Shown: positions 16,574 to 25,818 of the stretch, piece after piece
Position numbering within the stretch: the first letter of the stretch is position 1
Layout of the letters: the number at the start of each line of letters is the position of its first letter
Assembly (NCBI GenBank): GCA_963169805.1
Contig: CAUJDY010000139.1
Location: 1-40,623, forward strand
Direction of reading: 5' to 3'
Length of the DNA: 40,623 bases
From: Bdellovibrionota bacterium
Lineage (GTDB): Bacteria; Bdellovibrionota; Bdellovibrionia; Bdellovibrionales; JAEYZS01
Translations under genes and position numbers: made by a program
The notes under the pieces: model-generated
Database searches by the model: none
What the model saw: the letters and a program-made list of their open reading frames with translations, nothing else
Told to the model about the DNA's origin: nothing

Positions 16574-17038
16574 ATGGTTGCAAATGTTAATATGCCTTCA
16601 GGCAAAAAAAACAATAAAAATCAATACTTTAGCACTTTTGACGTGCTTTCAGTGATGTTTTCTTTAGTTGTGGTTGTATCAATCTCATTTACTGTTTTTC
16701 ATAAAACTATGAACCGAAAAAAGGTCGATCTTGCAAAATTTAACATGGAAAATCTTGCTCAAGAACTGATGAAAGAACCAGTAATTTATTCTCAAGATAA
16801 GAACTTGCGGATGCCTGCATCTGCTTCAGATTTAGGCGTAGATCCTTGGGGAAGTCCCTACGTTTTTAACGTTATAAAGAATAATTACGGACAGCCAATA
16901 TACCTTGTTGTAATGTCGCCAGGGCCGAATGCAAAGTTGGAAACGAATCTTGAAAGTGATGCTCAAATTGGTGTGTCTCATATAGAGAATATTCGATTTG
17001 AAAGCGATGACGTTGGGTACGTTAGATCTTTTAGATAA
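16574..17038 (+). CDS. Membrane-anchored protein with GspG-like C-terminal region
   Basis: A 154-residue protein with one membrane helix (about 25-43) and a helix running on from it (KVDLAKFNMENLAQELMKEP). The C-terminal half contains DPWGSPYVF and SPGPNAKLETN, which strongly resemble the DPWGxPYxY and SxGxDG segments of type II secretion major pseudopilins. The canonical prepilin site (G before FTLxE) is absent: the sequence before the helix is NQYFSTFDVLSVMFS. It is therefore a pseudopilin-like protein that may not be processed by prepilin peptidase. No other secretion gene adjoins it. The start codon has no clear ribosome site; ATG 16592 is an alternative. Confidence 0.65.
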   Translation: MVANVNMPSGKKNNKNQYFSTFDVLSVMFSLVVVVSISFTVFHKTMNRKKVDLAKFNMENLAQELMKEPVIYSQDKNLRMPASASDLGVDPWGSPYVFNVIKNNYGQPIYLVVMSPGPNAKLETNLESDAQIGVSHIENIRFESDDVGYVRSFR

Positions 17039-17134
17039 ATCCCAAAGGCTTCCTTAAAAATCCAGACCTTTGATAGGCCTTATTTTCTACAGTCCCTCTC
17101 TTATTGCGCCGAAAAAATACAAAAGGCGTAACAC

Positions 17135-18967
17135 GTGACAATTAAAAATACTGTTTTTTTAGCATTAATATCTTTTTTTACGGTCCAGTGTAGTACTCTT
17201 GTGCCGCTTGATAAATCATCACAGGCAGTTGGGGAGACCGCGGAGTTTCGCCCGGATTCTGCAAAAAGCTTTGAGGTTGATGCTCAGCAATCTAGAAATC
17301 CAGCATCTGTTGAAGAGGTTTCTAACAAGACTGATATAGATTATCAGTTTGCTTTAGCAGAAACCTACAGTCTTGAGGGAAACCCTGAAAAAGCTGTAGA
17401 AGGCTTTAAGGCTGTGCTTATTAAAGATCCTGATTCTACAACAGTAATGATGAGAATTGCTTTAGAGTATGTGAAACTAGGTGTGGTTTCAGAGGCAGTT
17501 AAATATACAGAGCAGGTTCAGTTAAAAGAGCCAAAAAATATCGAAGCAAAATTATTGCTCGGAGGACTTTATTCGACTCTTAAGCTCTATGAAAAAGCAA
17601 TTCAATCTTACAAGTCTGTTATAGATCTTGATAAATCTTATGAGGCAGAGGCTACTTTATATTTAGGCGCAATTTATGCTGAGAAAAATGATGTGCAAAA
17701 TGCGCTGGCTAGTTTTGATAAGGTTGCTCAGTCTAAAGACGATAAATTTAAACATTTAGCTTATTACTACTTAGGAAGAATTCAGTTTTTTAAAGGTGAT
17801 ATTTCTAAAGCAGAGGACAGCTACAAAAAAGCTCTTAACCATAAGAAAGATTTTGTAGATGCTGTGCTAGCTCTTGGTGGAATGTATGAAGAAAAAAATA
17901 GAGATCAGGATGCCGTCAAGCTTTATGCCTCTTATCAAGAGCAAACAGGGCCTGATATAAATGTAGCAAAAGCTCTTTCACAGCTCTATTTGCAAAATGA
18001 AAAATATGACAAAGCTTATTCACAGTATGAAATTATTCTTGCTAACGAGCCTGATAACATTGCGGTTAAAATTAGAATGGCACTTATAGATATTGAAAGA
18101 AAAGAATATAAAGTGGCTATTCAAAGATTGAAAGAAATATTAGTGATTGCACCAGATTCTGACAAAGTTCGTTTTTACCTAGCAGCCGTACTTGAAGAGA
18201 TGGATTTTAAAGCAGAAGCAATTGACCAGTTTGTTAAGATTCCATATGAAAGTCAGTTTTATGGTGAAGCAATTGTTCATGCTGCTTATCTGTATCGAGC
18301 GCAGAATCAAGCAGATAAAGCTGAAAAGCTATTGGATGAAGCTCTTAAAAATAGAACTGATTATTCACAATTCTATGCACTTAAGGCGTCTTTGCTTGAT
18401 GAAAAAAGAAAATATAACGACGCAGAAAAAATTCTGGTTAAGGGTGCTAATCTTTTTCCAGAAAATGAACAAATCTTATTCTTTTTGGGATCTGTGCAGG
18501 ATAAATTAGGCAAAAAACTAGATACCATAGTTAGCATGAAGAAAGTGATTGCTTTGAATGATTCACATACGCAAGCTCTAAACTATTTAGCATATACATA
18601 TGCAGAGTTGGGCAAAGAACTTGTAGAGGCAGAAAATTTAGCAAAACGTGCATTGAATTTAAAACCAAATGATGCTTACATAATAGATACGCTTGGCTGG
18701 GTATATTTCAAGCAAGGCAAAAATAAAGAAGCTATGGAGTATCTAGAAAAAGCACACTCTATAAATCCGAATGAAGGAGTTATAGCAGAGCATTTGGGAG
18801 ATGTTTACTTTAAAGTACAGCTCTACGCCAAAGCTCAAGACATGTACGAAAAAGCGGTGAGGGTTGAGAGAAATGAAGCAAATCAGCGAAAGATTGAATC
18901 TAAGATTCTGCAAATTAAAAAAGCTATTTCAGATAACTATAATCGCGTTCCTGCCTCTTCTTATTAA
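17135..18967 (+). CDS. TPR-repeat lipoprotein
   Basis: A 610-residue protein that starts with a lipoprotein signal (hydrophobic 8-16, lipobox-like FTVQC with C19). From about residue 70 to the end it is made of 34-residue tetratricopeptide repeats, about a dozen or more, with marks such as AEKAVEGFKAVLIKDP, YEKAIQSYKSVIDLD, and YFKQGKNKEAMEYLEKAHSINP. Such proteins act as scaffolds at the membrane. Its 3' end overlaps the LolB-like gene by about 95 bases, so the two are probably translated together and may work together in envelope biogenesis. The start is GTG, with AAAGG about 10 bases upstream. Confidence 0.85.
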   Translation: MTIKNTVFLALISFFTVQCSTLVPLDKSSQAVGETAEFRPDSAKSFEVDAQQSRNPASVEEVSNKTDIDYQFALAETYSLEGNPEKAVEGFKAVLIKDPDSTTVMMRIALEYVKLGVVSEAVKYTEQVQLKEPKNIEAKLLLGGLYSTLKLYEKAIQSYKSVIDLDKSYEAEATLYLGAIYAEKNDVQNALASFDKVAQSKDDKFKHLAYYYLGRIQFFKGDISKAEDSYKKALNHKKDFVDAVLALGGMYEEKNRDQDAVKLYASYQEQTGPDINVAKALSQLYLQNEKYDKAYSQYEIILANEPDNIAVKIRMALIDIERKEYKVAIQRLKEILVIAPDSDKVRFYLAAVLEEMDFKAEAIDQFVKIPYESQFYGEAIVHAAYLYRAQNQADKAEKLLDEALKNRTDYSQFYALKASLLDEKRKYNDAEKILVKGANLFPENEQILFFLGSVQDKLGKKLDTIVSMKKVIALNDSHTQALNYLAYTYAELGKELVEAENLAKRALNLKPNDAYIIDTLGWVYFKQGKNKEAMEYLEKAHSINPNEGVIAEHLGDVYFKVQLYAKAQDMYEKAVRVERNEANQRKIESKILQIKKAISDNYNRVPASSY

Positions 18968-19529
18968 TTCTTGTGCAACTGTTCCTAAGTACGATCAAAT
19001 ATCAGGTGGTCTATGGGAGGCTCGCACACTCGTAAAGGATCTCAAAAACTCTAAAACATACTTGGTAAATATTGATTTTTTAGCTCAAAAGCCTGATGCG
19101 CTAAGGGCTGATGTGACAACTCCAATTGGTGCGCATGTAATTTCTTTTGCACAACAGGGTAAGAAGATGAGTTATGTTATTCCTCAGAGAAAGTCTTACT
19201 ATAGTGGAGCTTTATCCAATCAAGCTTTTTCAGAGTTAATTTCTCACTCCTTTGATACGACACTTTTATTACATGTTTTATATGATCAACCTATTACAAA
19301 AAAAGGTTGGGCATGCAAAAACGATATAAAAAATTTAATTGAATCTTGTGTAAATAAATCCCAAGGGCTTACAATTGAGTGGTCTCAAAGACGTGGTGTT
19401 GAGAAAACGGTAGAGATCACACATGCCGCTTTTGAGTTACAATTTCAGTTTCATGCCTTCAAAGAAAAATCAGAATTTAAACAAAATACTTTTGAGATCC
19501 CTGCTCCTCAAAATTATAAAAAACTTTAA
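18873..19529 (+). CDS. LolB-like outer-membrane lipoprotein
   Basis: A lipoprotein with signal LKKLFQITIIAFLPLLINSC (lipobox LINSC, C34 from the ATG at 18873). The mature part (SGGLWEARTLVKDLKNSKTYLVNIDFLAQKP and on) has the strand pattern of the LolA/LolB or DUF4292 fold, in which a half-barrel carries lipoproteins to the outer membrane. Similarity is at fold level only, so I give no gene symbol. The frame opens inside the TPR gene; ATG 18873 seems the best start, with TTG 18864 and TTG 18894 as alternatives. Its pairing with a TPR lipoprotein suggests a joint envelope role. Confidence 0.65.
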   Translation: MKQISERLNLRFCKLKKLFQITIIAFLPLLINSCATVPKYDQISGGLWEARTLVKDLKNSKTYLVNIDFLAQKPDALRADVTTPIGAHVISFAQQGKKMSYVIPQRKSYYSGALSNQAFSELISHSFDTTLLLHVLYDQPITKKGWACKNDIKNLIESCVNKSQGLTIEWSQRRGVEKTVEITHAAFELQFQFHAFKEKSEFKQNTFEIPAPQNYKKL

Positions 19530-19677
19530 TAAAGACCTATCAAAAAAGACTCAATTCAAATTGTGAAGAGGCCCCCTGTTTGTTCCCTAAAGAGAGCCCC
19601 ACCAAAGGTCTAGTTTAGTCTAAAGCAGTGAACCTAAAGCGTCCAAGACTGAGCAAATGAGGCATAATATACTAGAC

Positions 19678-19694
19678 GGGGAATGTTTTTCCCC
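19678..19694 (+). promoter_or_regulatory. Small hairpin in the prkA leader
   Basis: GGGGAA-TGTTT-TTCCCC forms a 6-base stem with a 5-base loop, ending 10 bases before the AAGGGG ribosome site (19705-19710) of the prkA-like gene. It lies just after CATAAT (19663-19668), the likely -10 region. In an AT-rich leader it could stabilise the mRNA or affect translation. Confidence 0.45.
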
Positions 19695-19716
19695 TCGACA
19701 TTGAAAGGGGTACGAA

Positions 19717-21795
19717 ATGTCCGAAGCAAGAGTGAATGAGTTTAAAGATTTGATCAATCGTATTCAAAGCCAAGATCACGTAAAAGCTCTCTCTTGGACA
19801 GGTAGTTTTTATGAGTACTTAGATATTGTAAGACAAAATCCTCGTGTGACTCGTAATGCGTACCAAAGAATTTATGACATGATAATTGAAGCGGGTACTT
19901 CTGAGTACATGGATATGAAGAAGAGAATTACTCGATATAAATTCTTTGATGATGAGCTACATAATGGAGCGGATGGAGTTTTTGGTTTAGATGTTCCTCT
20001 TATGAAATTGGTAAATACGTTTAGATCTGCAGCTATGGGATATGGAGCAGAAAAGAGAGTTATCTTGCTTCACGGACCGGTGGGAAGTGCAAAATCTACG
20101 ATAGCAAGACTGCTAAAAAAAGGTTTGGAAGACTATTCAAAGACTGCAACCGGGGCGCTTTATACATTTGAGTGGATAGATAATCCTCGAGATCCGCACG
20201 GACTGCTTGGAGAGGGTGTTGAATCTATGGTGACTCCAATGCATGAGGAGCCGTTACAGATTATTCCTGAAGATATGCGAGAGCAGTTTGTAGGAGAATT
20301 AAATCGCGGATTAAAAGATGAATTCAGAATTCAAGTCAAAGGTGATCTAAGCCCTGCAAGTCGATTTATTTTTGCTAAACTTTTTGAAAAATATAATGGA
20401 GATCTCAATAAAGTTTTTGAATTTGTAAGAGTTAAAAGATTGATCTTGAGCGAAAAAGATCGCGTTGGGATTGGAACTTTCCAACCTAAAGATGAAAAGA
20501 ACCAAGACTCAACAGAACTTACAGGCGATATCAACTACCGAAAAATTGCAGAGTATGGGTCTGACTCTGACCCGAGAGCCTTTAATTTTGATGGCGAGTT
20601 CAATATTGCAAATAGAGGCTTAATTGAATTTGTGGAAGTGTTGAAGTTGGATGTTGCATTTTTGTATGATCTTTTGGGTGCATCTCAAGAGCATAGAATT
20701 AAGCCAAAGAAATTTGCCCAGACTCACATCGACGAAGTGATCTTGGGACATACAAATGAGCCAGAGTACCGTAAGCTGCAGAATAATGAGTTTATGGAAG
20801 CATTAAGAGACAGAACGATTAAAATTGATATTCCGTATATTACGAAACTTAAGGATGAAGTTAGAATTTATCAAAAAGATTTTAATGCCCAAAAAATTCG
20901 AGGAATACATATAGCTCCACATACCATTCAAACGGCGGCTATGTGGGCAATTATGACTCGACTTGAATCGCCAAAAAAATCAAATTTAACTAAACTTCAA
21001 AAGCTGAAATTGTATGATGGAAAAACGGTAGCGGGTTACACTGAGGACAATGTTAAAGAACTCAGAAAAGAAGCTCTTAGAGAGGGGTTTGACGGAATTT
21101 CTCCTCGGTATATTCAAGACAAGCTTTCGAATGCGATTGTGAATAACAAGCATGGCGAGGTTGGTTGTGTAAATCCTTTTATGGTGATGAATGAGCTGGA
21201 AAGTGGATTAAAGCATCACTCTTTAATTTCTAATGAAGAAAGAAAGTCTCAGTACCGTGAGTTGTTACAAACTGTTAAGCAAGAGTATGAAGATGCAATT
21301 AAATCTGAAGTTCAGAGAGCTATTAGCTCTGACGAGAGTGGAATGTCTCGTATGTGTGCAAACTACATTGATAATGTGAAGGCCTATACTCAACGAGAGA
21401 GGGTCAGAAATCCATTTACAGGCAGGGACGATGAGCCAGATGAAAGATTAATGAGATCTATTGAAGAAAAAATAGAGATACCTGAATCAAGAAAAGATGA
21501 TTTCAGAAGAGAAATTATGAATTATATTGGCGCATTGGCAATTGAGGGCAAAAAATTTGATTATAAAACCAATGAAAGACTTCATAAGGCTCTTGAGTTA
21601 AAAATGTTTGAAGATCAAAAAGATACAATAAAACTTACAACATTTGTTAGTAATGTCGTTGATAAAACGACTCAGGAAAAAATTGAGGTCGTAAAAACTC
21701 GTCTTATTAAAGATTATGGGTACTGTGAGATCTGTGCGGCAAATGTCTTAAACTATGTTTCAAGTATATTTGCTCGTGGAGATGCAAAGAGCTAA
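19717..21795 (+). CDS. prkA: PrkA-family serine protein kinase (YeaG)
   Basis: A 692-residue cytosolic protein with an N-terminal AAA-like PrkA domain and a C-terminal kinase-related region. Walker A is GPVGSAKST (120-128). The stretches [30 protein letters not shown] and GHTNEPEY are typical of the family. PrkA/YeaG is a stress- and starvation-linked kinase. It heads the conserved prkA-yeaH-spoVR trio; yeaH begins 60 bases downstream. Length and gene order match the family well. AAGGGG with 6-base spacing precedes the ATG. Confidence 0.95.
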   Translation: MSEARVNEFKDLINRIQSQDHVKALSWTGSFYEYLDIVRQNPRVTRNAYQRIYDMIIEAGTSEYMDMKKRITRYKFFDDELHNGADGVFGLDVPLMKLVNTFRSAAMGYGAEKRVILLHGPVGSAKSTIARLLKKGLEDYSKTATGALYTFEWIDNPRDPHGLLGEGVESMVTPMHEEPLQIIPEDMREQFVGELNRGLKDEFRIQVKGDLSPASRFIFAKLFEKYNGDLNKVFEFVRVKRLILSEKDRVGIGTFQPKDEKNQDSTELTGDINYRKIAEYGSDSDPRAFNFDGEFNIANRGLIEFVEVLKLDVAFLYDLLGASQEHRIKPKKFAQTHIDEVILGHTNEPEYRKLQNNEFMEALRDRTIKIDIPYITKLKDEVRIYQKDFNAQKIRGIHIAPHTIQTAAMWAIMTRLESPKKSNLTKLQKLKLYDGKTVAGYTEDNVKELRKEALREGFDGISPRYIQDKLSNAIVNNKHGEVGCVNPFMVMNELESGLKHHSLISNEERKSQYRELLQTVKQEYEDAIKSEVQRAISSDESGMSRMCANYIDNVKAYTQRERVRNPFTGRDDEPDERLMRSIEEKIEIPESRKDDFRREIMNYIGALAIEGKKFDYKTNERLHKALELKMFEDQKDTIKLTTFVSNVVDKTTQEKIEVVKTRLIKDYGYCEICAANVLNYVSSIFARGDAKS

Positions 21796-21855
21796 GCATG
21801 CTTGACGCAGTTCTGAACAAAAAGGTACGGCGTACCTTTTGCTTAGGGAGAAAGA

Positions 21856-22962
21856 ATGTCGGTCAAACAAGATCAGAGACGTTTTAGAGATATTGTTAAA
21901 GGTAAGATTAAAGATAACTTTAAAAAATATGTAACTCATGAAGAGATGATTGGAAAGCGTGATCAAGAGTTTGTAAAAATCCCTGTACCCAGAATTAATA
22001 TACCTACGTTTCGCTACGGGCCCAAGCAACAGGGTGGAGTAGGACAAGGACCTGGTAAACCTGGTGATCCTGTTCAGGGAGATGCGCAGCAGGGACAGCC
22101 AGGGCAGGGGCAGGCAGGAGATACTCCGGGAGATCACCTTCTCGAGGTAGAAGTAAGTTATGATGAACTTGCCGATATTCTAGGAGAAGAGCTTTCTCTT
22201 CCTCGGATTGAGCCAAAAGGAAACAAAAGCTTAGAAACTCAAAAAACTAAGTACACGGGGCGAAGGCCAATTGGACCAGATTCTTTGCGAAATTTTAAAT
22301 CTTCATACAAAGAAGCTCTTAAACGAGAAATTGTTGCAGGTACGTACGACGCAGAAAATCCCATCATAACACCAATCAAGCGGGATATGCGCTACAGATC
22401 TTTTAAGACTGTGCCCCAGCCGTCTGCAAATGCTGTTGTGTTTTATATTATGGATGTCTCCGGATCTATGGGAGAGGAACAAAAAGAAATTGTAAGGCTT
22501 GAAAGTTTTTGGCTTCACACGTGGATCAAGAAGCACTATAGAGGGCTTCAAACGCGTTTTATTATTCACGATGCTTCTGCACAAGAAGTAGATGAGGAAA
22601 CTTTTTTTAGAACAAGTGAATCAGGCGGAACACTAATTAGTTCGGCATATAATTTAGTAAAAAAATTAATTGATGAAGAGTATCCGCTCGATCAATGGAA
22701 TATTTATATTTTTCATTTTTCAGACGGAGACAATTGGAGTTCGGAAGATACCCGCTATTGTATTAAAATTCTAAGAGAAGATTTACTCAAGAAGGTAAAT
22801 CTATTTGGTTATGGGCAAGTTGAAAGTCGCTACGGTAGTGGGCAGTTTATGAAGGATCTAGAAAAAGCTATGGGCGATGAGGAAAATTTCTCTATGAGTC
22901 GGATTGCAAATAGAGAGCAAATCATGGAGTCTATTCGTGTCTTCTTAGGAAAAGGTCAATAA
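21856..22962 (+). CDS. YeaH/YhbH family protein (DUF444, vWA-like)
   Basis: A 368-residue protein of the DUF444 family that accompanies PrkA and SpoVR. It opens with [23 protein letters not shown], has a low-complexity Gly/Gln/Pro-rich stretch (about 56-92), and a C-terminal von Willebrand A-like domain with the metal site D200-V-S-G-S-M. The low-complexity stretch is typical of the family and is unusually G-C rich for this region. It is placed between prkA and spoVR, with AGGGAG before the ATG. The molecular function is not settled for the family; a partner role in stress response is inferred from gene order. Confidence 0.92.
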   Translation: MSVKQDQRRFRDIVKGKIKDNFKKYVTHEEMIGKRDQEFVKIPVPRINIPTFRYGPKQQGGVGQGPGKPGDPVQGDAQQGQPGQGQAGDTPGDHLLEVEVSYDELADILGEELSLPRIEPKGNKSLETQKTKYTGRRPIGPDSLRNFKSSYKEALKREIVAGTYDAENPIITPIKRDMRYRSFKTVPQPSANAVVFYIMDVSGSMGEEQKEIVRLESFWLHTWIKKHYRGLQTRFIIHDASAQEVDEETFFRTSESGGTLISSAYNLVKKLIDEEYPLDQWNIYIFHFSDGDNWSSEDTRYCIKILREDLLKKVNLFGYGQVESRYGSGQFMKDLEKAMGDEENFSMSRIANREQIMESIRVFLGKGQ

Positions 22963-22975
22963 CTCGGGAGTAAAT

Positions 22976-24412
22976 ATGAGGCCGTTATCAAGAGAGCTTA
23001 AAGAGGAGCAGGAAAGAATTGAGAAAATGGCTGCGTCTTACGGTCTTGATTTTTTTCAAACAATTTTTGAGATGATTACCTATGATCAGATGAACGAATT
23101 TGCGGCGCAAGGCGGATTTCCAGTGCGCTATCCACACTGGCGTTTTGGTATGGAATACGAAAAGCTTTCTAAAAGCTATGAGTATGGTCTTTCTAAAATT
23201 TATGAAATGGTTGTTAATACAGATCCTTGTTATGCCTACCTTATGGAAGGCAATATGTATGTAGATCAAAAGCTTGTTATGGCACATGTTTATGGCCATT
23301 GTGATTTTTTTAAAAATAATCAGTGGTTTTCAAAAACAGACAGAAAGATGATGGATACAACCGCAAATCATGCCACTCGTATCCGAAAATATATAGATCG
23401 ATTTGGGTACGATGCGGTTGAGGATTTTGTAGATAAGTGTCTCTCAATTGAAAACCTGATTGATAGACACTCAGTTTTTTTTGGTCCTTCAAATGATTAT
23501 TCAAAAAAAATTGAGAATAAGTACCCTACGCTGATGGGAGACAATCAGGATAAGCCTGTAGAATCAAAAAAAACTCCTGAAAGACCAGATAAAGATGTTT
23601 TACTCTTCTTTATTCATAATGCTCCTCTCGAAAATTGGCAGCAGGATGTGCTTTCTATAATCCGTGAAGAGGCTTACTATTTTGCTCCTCAAGGCATGAC
23701 AAAAGTAATGAATGAAGGTTGGGCTTCTTATTGGCATTCAACAATGATGACAAACGGGTTACTCACAGATTCTGAGGTCATTGACTATGCTGATCACCAT
23801 AGTGGAGCAATGGTTATGGCTCCAACGGGATTTAATCCTTATAAAATTGGAATAGAGCTTCTGAGAAATATTGAGGAAAGATGGAATAAGGGGCAGTTTG
23901 GCCGAGAGTGGGAAGCTTGTGATGATATCGAAGAAAGAAAACGATGGGATAAAAAAACAGGATTAGGAAGACAAAAAATATTTGATGTTAGAAGAAACTA
24001 TAATGATGTTATGTTTATAGATGAATTCTTAACAGAAGATTTTTGTATTCAAAATAAAATGTTTGTTTATAAATTTAATCAAAGGACAGGGGAGTATGTT
24101 ATAGATACACGAGCATTCCCTGAGATTAAAAAGAAGCTTCTTTTTCAACTCACCAATCTAGGAAGCCCTATTATAGAAGTTGTAGATGGAAATTATGAGG
24201 GGCAAAGCGAGTTACTCTTAAGGCATGTATATGAGGGTGTAGATTTACAGCCAGATTACATGAAAGAAACTTTAAAAAACACCCATGCAATTTGGAAGAG
24301 ACCTGTCAGTTTACTAACTGTTATGGATGGGCAAGAGAAGATTTTTCGCTCAGATGGAAAAGAATTTAAAGAATCAACCCTTAAAGATCTGGGGAAAACA
24401 GATAAAGAATGA
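22976..24412 (+). CDS. SpoVR family protein
   Basis: A 478-residue SpoVR/YcgB protein. Typical sections are the FAAQGGFPVRYPHWRFGMEYEKL opening, HVYGHCDFFKNNQWF, the ILSIIREEAYYFAPQGMTKVMNEGWASYWHS-like section and HSGAMVMAPTGFNPYKIG. The family was named for a spore-cortex role in Bacillus but is widespread in non-sporulating bacteria beside prkA and yeaH, as here. It starts 13 bases after yeaH with a CGGGAG ribosome site. The stop lies 4 bases from the stop of the convergent gene, leaving no room for a terminator between them. Confidence 0.94.
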   Translation: MRPLSRELKEEQERIEKMAASYGLDFFQTIFEMITYDQMNEFAAQGGFPVRYPHWRFGMEYEKLSKSYEYGLSKIYEMVVNTDPCYAYLMEGNMYVDQKLVMAHVYGHCDFFKNNQWFSKTDRKMMDTTANHATRIRKYIDRFGYDAVEDFVDKCLSIENLIDRHSVFFGPSNDYSKKIENKYPTLMGDNQDKPVESKKTPERPDKDVLLFFIHNAPLENWQQDVLSIIREEAYYFAPQGMTKVMNEGWASYWHSTMMTNGLLTDSEVIDYADHHSGAMVMAPTGFNPYKIGIELLRNIEERWNKGQFGREWEACDDIEERKRWDKKTGLGRQKIFDVRRNYNDVMFIDEFLTEDFCIQNKMFVYKFNQRTGEYVIDTRAFPEIKKKLLFQLTNLGSPIIEVVDGNYEGQSELLLRHVYEGVDLQPDYMKETLKNTHAIWKRPVSLLTVMDGQEKIFRSDGKEFKESTLKDLGKTDKE

Positions 24413-24416
24413 TTAT

Positions 24417-25223
24417 TTAGTGTGAGTTTGTGTACCAAATGGCTTCATGATTGTAGCGAATCAAAAAGAGGCGTTCCTTAGGCAAGACTCCATCAAGTTC
24501 CTTAAAGTTAGAGACATAGTCATCTATCATGGCAAGCACTTCAATTCCTTCAGAAAGAAATTGTTCAATAACAGTTCGTTTATATTTCTCGGTTGGAATT
24601 TCGTAGTGAGGCTTAAAGAAAAATCCATGGGCGGGTGCTAAGCTCAATTTTATAAATAGCTCTGATAAAGTTTGTTGGTTTTGATGTCTTCCTGTCACGT
24701 ATAGAATTTCTATGTCGCGTGCAGCCCAGTAGTGGAGCTCTCGAATAAGATCCGTATTAGGTTCGTCAAAAACAAGGTTCATGTCTTGCTGAAACATTTT
24801 TCGAATATGATTGCCAAATCTGAGAAACTCTAAGGATACAGCATCTGGGTTTTTTATTGTTCTAGTTAAGTAAGCTAAGATAGATCCTCTGTAGTCTGCA
24901 GGATTTAAATCCTGAATTTTAATGTGTTTGAAAAGAGAACTGCCTCTGTTTAAATCATACGCTTTTAAAATATGGAGGACGCGTCTTTGTGTCAGGAAGA
25001 GTGTGTCGTCTAAATCTACTACAATAGCTTTCCGATTTGACGTGGAAAGCCTTAGGGCTTCATGAATACGTTCTCTTAATAAGACTATAGACGAGACTCG
25101 ATTTCTAGATTTCATTTCTTGAATCTGAGTATTTAAAAAATACTCAAAGCATATACTTGCTTGAGCTGATGTGCTTACAAATAGCAAAAAAAAGAGAAGT
25201 TTAATCATTATTTTTATCTTCAA
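24417..25223 (-). CDS. Secreted HAD-superfamily phosphatase-like protein
   Basis: A 268-residue exported protein with signal MIKLLFFLLFVSTSAQA and a haloacid dehalogenase core: motif I VVDLDDTLFLT (nucleophile D70, acid D72), motif II LYVTGRHQ, a Lys in the YKRT section and motif IV MIDDYVSNF. Similar secreted HAD proteins are acid phosphatases; the substrate cannot be read from sequence. The mature protein begins S-I-C-F-E-Y-F, which fits the C-x-x-[FY]-F pattern seen in three other exported proteins here. The start may be ATG 25223 or 25208; either way it overlaps the end of the GcvH-like gene, so translation is probably coupled. Confidence 0.8.
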   Translation of the reverse strand: MKIKIMIKLLFFLLFVSTSAQASICFEYFLNTQIQEMKSRNRVSSIVLLRERIHEALRLSTSNRKAIVVDLDDTLFLTQRRVLHILKAYDLNRGSSLFKHIKIQDLNPADYRGSILAYLTRTIKNPDAVSLEFLRFGNHIRKMFQQDMNLVFDEPNTDLIRELHYWAARDIEILYVTGRHQNQQTLSELFIKLSLAPAHGFFFKPHYEIPTEKYKRTVIEQFLSEGIEVLAMIDDYVSNFKELDGVLPKERLFLIRYNHEAIWYTNSH

Positions 25224-25557
25224 ATAATTTATCTAGCTCATCCTCATTCGAGGCTTCAATTTTAAAAATCCAAGATCCTGCTGGGTCGTCAAATAAAAGT
25301 GATGTATCTTCTGCAACATCAGGATTGACCTCAACAACAGAGCCAGTAACTGGGGCATAGAGTTTGTAGTCACCATCTGGTGTTTCAATTTCCCCAATAA
25401 CATCGTCAGCTTCTACTTCTTCTCCCTCAGTTGGAAGATTTAAAGCTGTAATTTTATCAATTTCATTTACAGCCTCCTCATTCAAGCCTACGAGAACAGC
25501 ATTGTCCTCGACTTGAATCCATAAGTGGCCCATAAAATTCATAACCTCATCACGCAT
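25201..25557 (-). CDS. GcvH-like protein lacking the lipoyl lysine
   Basis: Matches the glycine cleavage H protein fold: HLWIQVEDNAVLVGLNEEAVNEI, LNLPTEGEEVEADDVIGEIE, YAPVTGSVVEVNPD and GSWIFKIE. In true GcvH the hairpin reads ESVKAxSD with a lipoylated Lys; here it is ETPDGDYKL, so the Lys position is Asp and the nearest Lys lies four residues later. The protein therefore probably does not carry lipoate in the usual way. No gcvP or gcvT is in the window. I chose ATG 25557 because AGGGAG is well spaced for it; a GTG at 25563 overlaps that site. The acidic tail (SNEDELDKLFEDKNND) is an addition to the family fold. Confidence 0.82.
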   Translation of the reverse strand: MRDEVMNFMGHLWIQVEDNAVLVGLNEEAVNEIDKITALNLPTEGEEVEADDVIGEIETPDGDYKLYAPVTGSVVEVNPDVAEDTSLLFDDPAGSWIFKIEASNEDELDKLFEDKNND

Positions 25558-25818
25558 ATACACTCCCTGAAATATCTTTTAATTTTTTCTCTTTACATTG
25601 CTGAGATCAAGCTACTTTGTAAACCTAGTACAAAAATCAAAGCAGATAATTTTTTTATCTCTTCAAATTGAAAAATGTAAAATGTGTATCTCAAGAAATA
25701 GGCACAATGTGAAGGGTTTTTTATCTATGTGTCAAAAATAATCAAAGTAAATTGCTTACATGCTAAACTTCTGTTAATTGTGTCGATCGTTTCAGTGGGG
25801 AAAATCAGAGGGGAACTG

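Noticed and set aside
16347-16655. 102-codon open frame between the phaR-like and pseudopilin-like genes
   Set aside because: It overlaps the pseudopilin-like gene in another frame, has no ribosome site, and its residues look like random translation of AT-rich sequence.
25558-25818. Glycine riboswitch upstream of the GcvH-like gene
   Set aside because: No aptamer-like paired elements were seen in this AT-rich gap, and the protein is not a canonical GcvH.
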